Source: Acidimicrobiales bacterium (GTDB lineage: Bacteria; Actinomycetota; Acidimicrobiia; Acidimicrobiales; MedAcidi-G1). Taken from it: a stretch of 34,322 nt of DNA. The notes under the pieces were generated by a model, which was not told the origin of the DNA, searched no databases, and saw nothing but the letters and a program-made list of their open reading frames with translations. Below are positions 16,715-24,199 of this stretch, one piece after another (positions within the stretch are counted from its first letter, which is position 1; every line of letters begins with the position of its first letter). The stretch covers positions 1-34,322 of the forward strand of contig JARQPW010000025.1 of assembly GCA_029577135.1 (NCBI GenBank). The letters run 5' to 3'. The position numbers were made by a program, and so were the translations under genes.

Positions 16715-19069
16715 TCAGCCCCGCAGGGTGGCCGGTAGCGATCCCTGCACCGCATCGATGCAGCGCTGGCGCAACTCGGCCACCTCGGCGTCGGTGAGCG
16801 TCCGGTCCGAGGCCTGGAGGCGCAGGGCGAAGGCGAGGCTGCGCCGCCCCTCCCCCACGGCGTCGCCCCGATACACGTCGAACAGCGACAGGTCGACGAG
16901 CAGGTCTCCCGCCGACTCCCGGAGGCAGTGGCGCACCGCATCTGCAGGGGTGCCCTCGTCGACCTCGAAGGCCAGGTCGATGTCGGACGACGGATAGCGG
17001 CTGAAGCCGGCATAGGGCTTGTCGCCGTGCGGCAACGCCAGCAGCGTGTCGAGGTCGACCTCCAGCCAGGCCACCCGTTCGCCGACCTCGTAGGCCTCGA
17101 GGACGCCGGGGTCGACCTCGCCCACATGGCCGACCAGGGTGCCCGCCACGTCGATGCGGGCGGTGCGGGAGGGGTGCAGGCCCGGAACGGCCTCGGCTAC
17201 CAACGAGTAGTCACGGGCCGCCAGGGCGTCGGCCAGTGCCGACCATACCGCCACCGCATCGCCGGCCTCATGGCCCGCCAGGGCCACGGCCAGGTGCTCG
17301 CGTTCGTCGGGCAGGGGCTGTTCTGAAGCGGGCTGCCGATACACGTGGCCGACCTCGAAGAGGCCGAGTCCGGTGAGCCGGTGGGAGGCGTTGTAGGCCA
17401 GCGTCTTGAGGATCCCGGGCCGCAGCGACGCCCGCATCACCGACTCCTCGGCGACGAGCGGGTTGGTGACCGCGATGCCATCGGAGGCCAGGCCTGCAGC
17501 CTCGAGGTCGCCGGGGGCGAGGAACGGCACCGGCATGACCTCGTCGAGTCCCAGGCCCGCCATCGTGGACCGGACCGTGCGCCGGTCGACCTGGTACGGC
17601 GTGAGGTGGCCGGTGAGGGTCGACCGGGGCACCGTGCGTTCGATGCGTCCGTAGCCGTGGACCCGGGCCACCTCCTCGATCACGTCGATCTCGGTGCTGC
17701 TGTCGGGCCGAAAGCTCGGAATGTCGACGTCGAGGTCTTCACCGGCCGGTTCGGCACCGAACTCGATGGATTTCAGCACCTCGGCGATCCGGTCCCGGTC
17801 GAGGTCGGTGCCGAGGATGGCGTTGACCCGGTCGGTGCGGAGCCGGATGGTCTCGCGGGCCGGCAGGTTGCCTCGTGCGTCCACGAGGTCGGGGGCCAGC
17901 GTTGCACCCGTTGGCGTCAGCAGTTCGGCGAAGCGCCGCATGGCCAGTTCGACGACCTCCGGATCGCAACCCCGCTCGAAGCGGGCGGAGGCCTCGCTGC
18001 GCAGGCCCAGCCGACGCGCACTCGTGGCGATGGTCATCGGGTCCCACCAGGCCATCTCGAGGGCCACGGACGTGGTCCCGGCGTCGATCTCGGTGTTGGC
18101 CCCGCCCATGATCCCGGCGATTCCGATGGCGACGTCGTCACCGTCGGCGATCACGCCGTCGGCGGCCGTGAGGGTGCGCTCGACGCCGTCGAGGGTCTCG
18201 ATGGTCTCTCCCTCGACGGCACGCCGGATCCGGAAGGCACCTCCGGCGACCCGGCCCAGGTCATAGGTGTGGTTGGGCTGGCCCAACTCGAGCATCACGT
18301 AGTTGGAGGCGTCGACGACGCTGTTGATTGGCCGTTGGCCGAGGGCGTTGAGGCGGTTGGCCAGCCATCGCGGCGAGGTGCCGACCGAGACCCCGTCGAG
18401 GACCCGGAGGCCGAAGCGGCCGCAGAGGTCGGGGTCGAGGATCGCGACCGACACGCGGCCGGCGGCACCATCACCCGATTCGGCGACATCCGGCTCGGGC
18501 AGGGCGAACGGAACACCCTGGCGGGCTGCGAGGTCGCGGGCCACCCCGGCGACGGACATGGCGTCGGGCCGGTTGGGGTTGACCTCGAGGTCGTAGAGCA
18601 CGTCGGGACGCAGGTCGAGCGCCTCGGTCAGGGAGGCGCCCGGCGACAGACCGCCGTCGAGGAGCAGGATGCCCTCGGCATCATCTCCCATGCCGATCTC
18701 GGTCGGCGAGCAGAGCATGCCGTTCGACCACTCGCCCCGCAGCTTGCGGCGGGCGATCTCCATGCCGCCCGGCATGACCGTGCCCAGGGTGGCCAGGGGC
18801 ACCAGGTCGCCCACCGACATGTTGAAGGCCCCGCAGCAGACCTGGAGTGCCTCGCCGTCGCCGGCGTCGACATCGACGAGTTGGATGCGGTCGGCGTCAG
18901 GATGGGGACGGAGGTCCAGCACCCGGGCCACGACGATGCCGTCGAGGCCCTCGCCCAGCATCGAAATCTGCTCGACCGCCAGGCCGAGGTCGCTCAACTG
19001 GTCGCCGATCCGGGCGGGGTCGCCCTCGACAGGTGCGAAGTCGCGCAGCCACGACAGCAGGACTCTCAT
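16715..19069 (-). CDS. pheT: Phenylalanyl-tRNA synthetase beta subunit
   Basis: Beta chain of the heterotetrameric PheRS; it binds tRNA and edits mischarged Tyr-tRNA-Phe. The 784-residue protein has the usual domain order: an N-terminal tRNA-binding OB fold (about 40-150), the B3/B4 editing region, a B5 domain (about 400-475), the catalytic-like core, and a C-terminal ferredoxin-like anticodon-binding domain (about 690-784) starting near YAGFSRYPSSDIDLAF. The ATG has GAGGGG 8 nt upstream. It lies 46 bp after pheS. Confidence 0.96.
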   Translation of the reverse strand: MRVLLSWLRDFAPVEGDPARIGDQLSDLGLAVEQISMLGEGLDGIVVARVLDLRPHPDADRIQLVDVDAGDGEALQVCCGAFNMSVGDLVPLATLGTVMPGGMEIARRKLRGEWSNGMLCSPTEIGMGDDAEGILLLDGGLSPGASLTEALDLRPDVLYDLEVNPNRPDAMSVAGVARDLAARQGVPFALPEPDVAESGDGAAGRVSVAILDPDLCGRFGLRVLDGVSVGTSPRWLANRLNALGQRPINSVVDASNYVMLELGQPNHTYDLGRVAGGAFRIRRAVEGETIETLDGVERTLTAADGVIADGDDVAIGIAGIMGGANTEIDAGTTSVALEMAWWDPMTIATSARRLGLRSEASARFERGCDPEVVELAMRRFAELLTPTGATLAPDLVDARGNLPARETIRLRTDRVNAILGTDLDRDRIAEVLKSIEFGAEPAGEDLDVDIPSFRPDSSTEIDVIEEVARVHGYGRIERTVPRSTLTGHLTPYQVDRRTVRSTMAGLGLDEVMPVPFLAPGDLEAAGLASDGIAVTNPLVAEESVMRASLRPGILKTLAYNASHRLTGLGLFEVGHVYRQPASEQPLPDEREHLAVALAGHEAGDAVAVWSALADALAARDYSLVAEAVPGLHPSRTARIDVAGTLVGHVGEVDPGVLEAYEVGERVAWLEVDLDTLLALPHGDKPYAGFSRYPSSDIDLAFEVDEGTPADAVRHCLRESAGDLLVDLSLFDVYRGDAVGEGRRSLAFALRLQASDRTLTDAEVAELRQRCIDAVQGSLPATLRG

Positions 19070-19115
19070 GTGGAAGTCCCCTCTGTCCGGTCGCTGAAGG
19101 CGAACAGGCGCATCA

Positions 19116-20114
19116 TCAGAACTGCCCCAGGAAGCGGTGGTCGTTGCGGAACAGCTCGCGCAGGTCGTCGATCCCGTGGCGCATCAGCGCCAGGCGGTCG
19201 AGGCCGAAGCCGAAGGCGAAGCCCGACCAATCCTCGGGGTCGAGACCGCAGGAGCGCAGCACCTCGGGGTGCACCATGCCGCAGCCTGCGAGTTCCAGCC
19301 AACTGCCGTCGGGGCGACGGATGTCGAACTCGGCGGAAGGCTCGGTGAACGGGAAATAGGAGGGCCGTAGGCGCGAGGTGAACTCGGAACCGAAGTAGGC
19401 GGTGGTGAACGCATCGAGCGTGCCAGCCAGGTCGCCGAAGGTGATGCCCCGGTCGACGACTAGGCCTTCGATCTGGTGGAACACCGGCATGTGCGTGGCG
19501 TCGGCGGTGTCGCTGCGGAACACCCGGCCCGGCATGATCGAGTAGATCGGCGGCTCCTGCTCCTCCATCACTCGGATCTGGACCGGCGACGTATGGGTGC
19601 GCAACAGGGTGCTCTGCGGTTCGCCATACTCGACGTAGAGCGTGTCGTACATGTCGCGGGCCGGGTGACCCAGCGGGAAGTTGAGGGCACCGAAGTTGTG
19701 CCACTCGTCCTCAATCTCGGGCCCCTCGGCGACCGTGTAGCCCATGCCGACGAACAGGTCCTCGAGGCGCTCCCAAGTCTGGGTGACGACATGGCGGTGC
19801 CCGAGGCGACGACCCCGGTCGAACTCGGTCAGGTCCAGGCGCTCGGCTTCGAGGACCTCGGCCCGGGCCCCGACCGCCAGTTCGGCCCGCCGCTCGGAGA
19901 TCAGACGCTCGACCTCGGTCCGGACCTCGTTGACCCGACGTCCCACCACCTTTCGGTCGTCGGGGTCCATGTCGCCCAACCGGCTACGCACCGTCGCCAA
20001 CGCCGACTTCCGGCCCAGCAGTTCGGTGTCCACGATCGCTAGGGCGTCGAGGTCCACAGCGTCGGCGACGGCGGCTTCGGCAGTGGTGAGGTGGGCGTCG
20101 AGATCCAGGTCCAT
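19116..20114 (-). CDS. pheS: Phenylalanyl-tRNA synthetase alpha subunit
   Basis: Catalytic class II subunit that charges tRNA-Phe. The 332-residue protein has an N-terminal coiled coil (about 1-90), motif 2 in VFRSDTADATHMPVFHQIEG and motif 3 in GFGLDRLALMRHGID. The ATG at 20114 is preferred; a TTG at 20123 in the same frame would add three residues. A TAGCCT hexamer at 20153-20148 could be the -10 of a separate promoter in the 91-bp gap after the rRNA methyltransferase gene. Confidence 0.96.
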   Translation of the reverse strand: MDLDLDAHLTTAEAAVADAVDLDALAIVDTELLGRKSALATVRSRLGDMDPDDRKVVGRRVNEVRTEVERLISERRAELAVGARAEVLEAERLDLTEFDRGRRLGHRHVVTQTWERLEDLFVGMGYTVAEGPEIEDEWHNFGALNFPLGHPARDMYDTLYVEYGEPQSTLLRTHTSPVQIRVMEEQEPPIYSIMPGRVFRSDTADATHMPVFHQIEGLVVDRGITFGDLAGTLDAFTTAYFGSEFTSRLRPSYFPFTEPSAEFDIRRPDGSWLELAGCGMVHPEVLRSCGLDPEDWSGFAFGFGLDRLALMRHGIDDLRELFRNDHRFLGQF

Positions 20115-20147
20115 CAGTGGCAATCGGCCGCTTCTACGGTTCCAGCG

Positions 20148-20153
20148 AGGCTA
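20148..20153 (-). promoter_or_regulatory. Possible pheS -10 box
   Basis: Minus strand TAGCCT matches TANNNT in the longest gap between the rRNA methyltransferase and pheS, giving an inferred leader of about 25-30 nt. No good -35 is seen. pheS could equally be read from the infC promoter. Confidence 0.3.
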
Positions 20154-20205
20154 GGGCAGACGACCACCCCGGCGGATGACCATTCCGGGGCAACCGGGCG
20201 GCGGG

Positions 20206-20988
20206 TCACCGGGCGGCGAGGGCGGAGAGGAGCACGGAACCGGCGACGGCCACGTTCAACGAGTCGCCGGACCCGGTCGTCGTGACCGTGACGAGGCCTT
20301 CGCAGCGGGCGAGTGCGTCCTCGGCGAGCCCGTGGGGCTCGTTGCCGAGCAGGAGTGCGATGGGTCGGCAGTCCGGCACCTCGGCAGGTGGAATGCCGCC
20401 CTCGGCCACGCTCCCCCAGCAGTGCCGGCCCGATGCGCCCAGCAGGCCGAGCGCCTCTCCGACGGCACCGTCGCCCTCGAGGACGGCGAACGGGAGCCGG
20501 AACAGGGAACCGGCCGTCGCCCGAACGCACTTCGGATTGTAGGGATCGACGCCGCCGGCGAAGACCACGCCCGAGGCGCCGAAGGCCTCGGCGGACCGGA
20601 CGAGGGTGCCGGCGTTTCCCGGATCGGCCAGCTCTGCCAGCACGACGACCACGCCGTCGGCGGGCAGGTCCGGCACGGGGACGTCGTGCCGGACGACGAC
20701 GGCGATCGCCGGCTGGGCCGACCTCGTGGTCGTCAGGCCGTCGAACAGGGCGTCGTCGACGAGGCGGCACAGGACGCCCGAGGCATCCGACTCCGCCACG
20801 ACGCGCGACGAGGCCGCCTCCACGGGGACGAAGACCTGCTCGACCTCCCGTCCGGCCGACAGGGCATCGACGATGAGCGTCGGACCCTCGACGAGGTAGA
20901 CGCCCTCCCGGCGCCGCAGCGTCCGGTCGCGGGCCAGCCGGCGGACGCGGGTCAGTGCAGGATTCCGACCACTGACGGTGTCGGTCAC
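20206..20988 (-). CDS. SpoU-family rRNA 2'-O-methyltransferase
   Basis: RNA ribose methyltransferase of 260 residues. The N-terminal substrate-binding domain begins after about residue 25. The C-terminal SPOUT knot has the three family motifs: DPGNAGTLVRSAEAFGA, LLLGNEPHGL and SGDSLNVAVAGSVLLSAL. It resembles the TsnR/RlmB type encoded next to rplT in other Actinomycetota, which methylates 23S rRNA; the exact nucleotide cannot be told. The GTG start is 31 bp after rplT, so it is probably part of the infC-rpmI-rplT transcript. Confidence 0.9.
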   Translation of the reverse strand: MTDTVSGRNPALTRVRRLARDRTLRRREGVYLVEGPTLIVDALSAGREVEQVFVPVEAASSRVVAESDASGVLCRLVDDALFDGLTTTRSAQPAIAVVVRHDVPVPDLPADGVVVVLAELADPGNAGTLVRSAEAFGASGVVFAGGVDPYNPKCVRATAGSLFRLPFAVLEGDGAVGEALGLLGASGRHCWGSVAEGGIPPAEVPDCRPIALLLGNEPHGLAEDALARCEGLVTVTTTGSGDSLNVAVAGSVLLSALAAR

Positions 20989-21019
20989 CAGTCGTGTCCG
21001 GTGACGGTCGACGGCTGGC

Positions 21020-21382
21020 TCAGGCGGCGTCGGTCGAGCCGACCGCCGACTCGACCAGCGCGGCGAACGCCTGCGGATCGGTCACCGCCAGGTCGGCGAG
21101 GACCTTTCGGTCCACCTCGATGCCGGCCTCGCGAAGGCCCGACACGAAGCGGCTGTAGGTCGTGCCCTGCTGCCGGCAGGCGGCATTGATGCGCTGGATC
21201 CAGAGCCGGCGGAACACGCCCTTCCGGGCACGGCGATCGCGGAACGCGTAGTTCCCCGAGTGCATGACCTGTTCGTTGGCGGCGCGGAAGGATCGGCTCT
21301 TGTTGCCGTAGTAGCCCTTCGCCTCCTCGAGGATGGCGCGGTGCTTCTTCCTGGCTTGGACGGCTCGCTTGACCCTGGCCAT
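21020..21382 (-). CDS. rplT: Ribosomal protein L20
   Basis: Large-subunit assembly protein of 120 residues with a basic N-terminal arm ([18 protein letters not shown]) and the globular core [13 protein letters not shown]; length and sequence are standard. A strong AAGGAG lies 7 nt before the ATG. L20 is a known translational or transcriptional repressor of its own infC-rpmI-rplT operon in E. coli and Bacillus. The structured 96-nt gap to rpmI and the infC leader are candidate targets here. Confidence 0.98.
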   Translation of the reverse strand: MARVKRAVQARKKHRAILEEAKGYYGNKSRSFRAANEQVMHSGNYAFRDRRARKGVFRRLWIQRINAACRQQGTTYSRFVSGLREAGIEVDRKVLADLAVTDPQAFAALVESAVGSTDAA

Positions 21383-21429
21383 GGTGGGACTCCTTGGGGA
21401 AAGTGTCGAAAGTGGTGTGTTGGTGGGAC

Positions 21430-21477
21430 GGCCCGGTGCCCGGTGCCGTTCCCGTCGGATGTCGGGGAATCCGGGCC
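21430..21477 (-). other. Structured rpmI-rplT intergenic RNA
   Basis: Perfect 7-bp arms (21430-21436 and 21471-21477, GGCCCGG/CCGGGCC) enclose a region with a smaller TTCCC/GGGAA stem. It lies just before the rplT ribosome-binding site. L20 binds RNA structures in this part of the operon in E. coli, so a regulatory role is possible but only inferred. Confidence 0.3.
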
Positions 21478-21478
21478 C

Positions 21479-21673
21479 TCAGATGCCGAGCTGTCGGCGG
21501 ACGGTCTTGGCGTTCGTCGGGTGGACGTCGCTCTCCTTGTTGAGGCGTCGCTTGCGCTTCGGCGCCTTCTTCTCGAGCATGTGGTTGAGGTTGCTGTTGC
21601 GTCGCTTGAGGCGACCGGTACCGGTCACCTTGAAGCGCTTCGCAGCGCCACGATGGGTCTTCATCTTCGGCAT
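21479..21673 (-). CDS. rpmI: Ribosomal protein L35
   Basis: A 64-residue basic 50S protein with the family start [20 protein letters not shown] and a C-terminus rich in Arg and Lys. AAGGAG lies 6 nt before the ATG. It sits in the conserved order infC-rpmI-rplT, 47 bp after infC. Confidence 0.98.
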   Translation of the reverse strand: MPKMKTHRGAAKRFKVTGTGRLKRRNSNLNHMLEKKAPKRKRRLNKESDVHPTNAKTVRRQLGI

Positions 21674-21720
21674 CTGGTGCTCCTTCGTCAGTTCTCGTGG
21701 TTCGTGGTGGGTGGGGACGC

Positions 21721-22377
21721 TCAGGAGGCCTCGGCGGCGTTCCCGGCTTCGGCCTCCGCAGCTGCGGCCTCTGCCTCGGCGGCTGCCTCGGCGGCCGCCC
21801 TTGCCTCAGCTTCGGCATGCTCCCGGGCGACGGCCTCCTCGCGCTGGCGGCGGGTGGCCAGGCCGGGACCGAGCAGCATCGTCATGTTGCGGCCCTCCTG
21901 CTTGGGGTAGGTCTCGATCCGACCGACGTGCTCGACCGCCTCTGCCACCCGGTCCAGGATGCGACGCCCCAGTTCGGGGTGCTGCATCTCCCGGCCCCGG
22001 AACATGATCGTCACCTTGACCTTGCTGCCGTCGCCGAGGAACTCCTCGACCTTCCTGGTCTTGGTGTCGAAGTCTCCGGGACCGATCTTGGGCCGGTACT
22101 TCATCTCCTTGACCAGGATGTGGGTGGCCTTCTTGCGGGATTCCTTGGCACGTTGGGACTGCTCGTACTTGTACTTCCCGTAGTCCATGATCCGACAGAC
22201 CGGTGGATCGGCCTTGTCGGCCACTTCCACGAGGTCGTAGCCGAGGTCACGTGCCATGGCGATCGCCTCCGGGAGGGGGCGGATGCCGATCTGGTCACCC
22301 TCGAGTCCGACGAGCCGCACCTCGCGTGCGCGAATGCGGTCGTTGATCCGGGGCTCCTGGTTGGTTGGCGTGGCTAT
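21721..22377 (-). CDS. infC: Translation initiation factor IF-3, probable ATA start
   Basis: Binds the 30S subunit and checks start-codon/initiator-tRNA pairing. The protein has the N-terminal IF3 signature [17 protein letters not shown], the linker, the C-domain with [11 protein letters not shown] and [17 protein letters not shown], and a roughly 45-residue Ala/Glu-rich tail common in Actinomycetota. No ATG or GTG lies in frame near the conserved start. ATA at 22377, with AGGAG 9 nt upstream, gives 218 residues and the normal N-terminus. CTG (about 22407) and TTG (22449) are in-frame alternatives. infC is known for rare starts (AUU, AUC) used in IF3 autoregulation. Confidence 0.93.
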   Translation of the reverse strand: MATPTNQEPRINDRIRAREVRLVGLEGDQIGIRPLPEAIAMARDLGYDLVEVADKADPPVCRIMDYGKYKYEQSQRAKESRKKATHILVKEMKYRPKIGPGDFDTKTRKVEEFLGDGSKVKVTIMFRGREMQHPELGRRILDRVAEAVEHVGRIETYPKQEGRNMTMLLGPGLATRRQREEAVAREHAEAEARAAAEAAAEAEAAAAEAEAGNAAEAS

Positions 22378-22400
22378 TGCTCGTCGCTCCTGTGCGTCAC
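22374..22400 (-). CDS. Upstream 8-codon ORF overlapping the infC start
   Basis: GTG ACG CAC AGG AGC GAC GAG CAA TAG encodes MTHRSDEQ. AGGAAAGGA lies a few bases before the GTG, and the TAG overlaps the proposed ATA of infC in the 4 bases ATAG, the same geometry as the ATGA overlaps elsewhere in the window. The AGGAG for infC lies inside this ORF. It could serve to couple or tune IF3 synthesis. No peptide function is implied, and it may be a chance ORF. Confidence 0.4.
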   Translation of the reverse strand: MTHRSDEQ

Positions 22401-22662
22401 GCAGGTTCCTTTCCTGGGTGGGATACGGGTGCGCCCTCCTCCGAGCCAACCGTCATGTCGACGGCCGAAAACGAATGAAGGCGGGTGCCGGAAAGCCGAC
22501 ACCCGCCCGTCGCACCGGGACCGACGGGCGCCGCGGGCACAGGACAGCGCCTGTGTCACCGTGGATGCCTGACGGCCACCGACTGCGTCGGCGGCGAAGA
22601 ACCCGGCTCACCATCGGTGGCCGGGTGGGGAGAACCCCGCTTTCCGCTCTGTTGTGGCCTCC
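22378..22662 (-). promoter_or_regulatory. infC leader with serial hairpins
   Basis: The roughly 280-nt leader between the infC -10 box and start codon folds, on paper, into successive hairpins: 22602-22625 (CCCGGC/GCCGGG outer stem), 22538-22555 (CACAGG/CCTGTG), 22504-22530 (perfect 9-bp stem) and the terminator-like 22481-22506. The last two share 3 nt. A long structured infC leader is typical of operons controlled by L20 or by attenuation. Which ligand or protein acts here is not visible. Confidence 0.5.
22466..22506 (-). terminator. Attenuator-like hairpin in the infC leader
   Basis: On the minus strand an 11-bp stem with one G-T wobble and a 4-nt CTTT loop (22506-22481) is followed by CTTCATTCGTTTT, a T-rich but imperfect tract. 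It lies upstream of every candidate infC start, so termination here would reduce the whole infC-rpmI-rplT unit. The preceding 9-bp stem overlaps its left arm by 3 nt, so the two may compete. Confidence 0.5.
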
Positions 22663-22669
22663 TAGAGTA
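22663..22669. promoter_or_regulatory. Overlapping divergent -10 boxes for infC and the DUF1844 gene
   Basis: TAGAGTA reads as TAGAGT on the plus strand (22663-22668) and TACTCT on the minus strand (22669-22664), both fitting TANNNT. This would start the infC leader near 22657 and the DUF1844 mRNA near 22675. The -35 candidates are weak on both sides. Polymerase could occupy only one direction at a time. Confidence 0.45.
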
Positions 22670-22756
22670 CCAAGGTCGCCTCCGAGAGGGAACCGGAGGC
22701 GTGGACCGGTCCCCTCCGACCCGCCCCATCCCCCACCTGATGATCGGACGCAGCCC

Positions 22757-23230
22757 ATGAGCACCCTGTGGACCCCCGCCGGAGAACACCCCGTCGAACC
22801 CGGGGACGCATCCCCGGAGGACACGCCCCCCGGCACAGAGCACCCCGTCAGCCCCGAGGAATCACCTCCGGAAGACCATGCCGACGAGGACCTGTCCCCC
22901 GAGGAGAGGGAGCGTGCCGAGGCCCTCGCACGGGAGATGGCGGCGGTCCAGGAACAGCTCGCCGACACGCCGGCCGAGGCCATCGTGTCGACCCACCTGA
23001 TGGGCTTCTTCGAGTTGGGGGCCATCCACCTCTCGCAGGAGCCCCCGAACCTCTCCCAAGCGGCGCTCGCCATCGACGCCATGGGGGCCGTGGTCGACCG
23101 GCTGCAGGGCCGCCTGGGCGAGAACGAGGAGACGCTGCGTGGCGCCCTCAACCAGATCCGGCTCGCCTACGTCGGCGTCCAGCAGGCGGCCGAGGCACCG
23201 GAGGAAGCAGCCGAAGGCGCCGAAGACTGA
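22757..23230 (+). CDS. DUF1844-like protein
   Basis: A 157-residue protein of unknown function. The first 50 residues are acidic, Pro-rich and probably disordered. The core, from about residue 75, reads HLMGFFELGAIHLSQEP then AIDAMGAVVDRLQGRLGENE and ends NQIRLAYVGV, matching the DUF1844 layout of a helix, an IDxxxxxxxxLxGxL helix and an LRxxYV end. Such genes commonly lie divergently beside infC in Actinomycetota. The tail is Ala/Glu-rich. Confidence 0.85.
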   Translation: MSTLWTPAGEHPVEPGDASPEDTPPGTEHPVSPEESPPEDHADEDLSPEERERAEALAREMAAVQEQLADTPAEAIVSTHLMGFFELGAIHLSQEPPNLSQAALAIDAMGAVVDRLQGRLGENEETLRGALNQIRLAYVGVQQAAEAPEEAAEGAED

Positions 23231-23233
23231 GTC

Positions 23234-23255
23234 CGGCCCCGGGGCTCCCCGGCCG
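23234..23255. terminator. Possible bidirectional terminator hairpin
   Basis: Between the convergent DUF1844 gene and hisG, a GC-only hairpin can form: CGGCC, a 2-nt bulge, GGGG, a 2-nt loop, CCCC, GGCCG. No T tract follows on either strand, so termination strength is doubtful. Confidence 0.35.
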
Positions 23256-24131
23256 TCAGTGGACGATCTTGGACAGCGGCAGTTCGAGGATGTCCGATGC
23301 TCCGGCGTCCCGCAGTGCCGGGATCAGCACGTTGATCTCGGTCTTGGCCACGACCGTCTCGACGGCATAGCCGGAACCTCCGAACAACTCGTTGACCGTG
23401 GGGGACTTCATGGACGGGATCAGCTCAATCACCCGGTCGAGCCCCTCGATGGGCACGTTCATCTTCACGAGGACCTTGCCCCGGGCCTCGAGGGCACCCT
23501 GCAACAGCGTGAGGAGCTGCTCCATGGCGTGGCGCTTCCCGGGATCGGCATGGGCCTCCGGGTTGGCGATGAGCTCCGTGTAGCTGGTGAGGATCGTGTC
23601 GATCACCTTGAGGCCGGCTGCCCGGAGCGCCCGGCCGGTCTCGGTGATGTCGACCACGGCATCGACGATGTCGGGCACCTTGGCCTCTGTGGCACCGTAC
23701 GAGAGCCGGATGTCGGCCTCGACGCCCTGTTCGGCGAAGTAGCGCCGGGTCATCTCCGGATACTCGCTCGAGACCCGGACACCGTCCGGGAGGTCGGACA
23801 CCGACTCGTACGGGGAGTCGCCGGGGACGGCCACGACGATCCGGACGGGCCGCGCCGTCGCCTTCGAGTAGCAAAGCTCGCCGAGGGAGACGACATCGCT
23901 GCCCGTCTCCTCGATCCAGTCCCGACCGGTGATGCCGAGGTCGAACAGTCCGTCGGACACATAGGTCGGAATCTCCTGCGGACGCAGGATCCGGACGTCG
24001 TCGACGCGCGGGTCGGCAATGGACGCCCGGTAGTCGACCGACGAGTTGCGACCGACGGCCAGGTCGGCGGCTTCGAACAACTCGAGGGTCGCCTTCTCAA
24101 GGGAACCCTTGGGGAGCACCAGTTTCAGCAC
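23256..24131 (-). CDS. hisG: ATP phosphoribosyltransferase, long form
   Basis: First enzyme of histidine synthesis, joining ATP and PRPP. The 291-residue protein is the long, hexameric form. It has the catalytic part (start LKLVLPKGSLEKATLELFE, PRPP loop region DAVVDITETGRALR) and a C-terminal ACT-like domain (about 215-291) that usually binds histidine as a feedback inhibitor. The GTG start lies 6 nt after a TAGGTT -10 box, so it is probably leaderless. No other his gene is nearby. Confidence 0.96.
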   Translation of the reverse strand: MLKLVLPKGSLEKATLELFEAADLAVGRNSSVDYRASIADPRVDDVRILRPQEIPTYVSDGLFDLGITGRDWIEETGSDVVSLGELCYSKATARPVRIVVAVPGDSPYESVSDLPDGVRVSSEYPEMTRRYFAEQGVEADIRLSYGATEAKVPDIVDAVVDITETGRALRAAGLKVIDTILTSYTELIANPEAHADPGKRHAMEQLLTLLQGALEARGKVLVKMNVPIEGLDRVIELIPSMKSPTVNELFGGSGYAVETVVAKTEINVLIPALRDAGASDILELPLSKIVH

Positions 24132-24143
24132 GGGACGAACCTA
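24132..24143 (-). promoter_or_regulatory. Leaderless promoter -10 of hisG
   Basis: Minus strand TAGGTT (24143-24138), then 6 nt, then GTG. The 68-bp gap to ribD leaves room for a promoter; a GGGGCA lies 17 bp upstream as a weak -35. Confidence 0.5.
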
Positions 24144-24199
24144 CCGGACACCGTGGTCCCTGCCCCAGGGAATTTTGCCCTCCCGGAGCCAGTGCGTCC

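Noticed and set aside
17345-19348. A 667-residue plus-strand frame opposite pheT and pheS
   Set aside because: Antisense shadow of pheT, with biased composition and no motifs.
24132-24199. Intrinsic terminator after ribD
   Set aside because: Only a weak 5-bp CCCTG/CAGGG stem near a short AAAATT stretch; the order and T tract do not make a convincing terminator.
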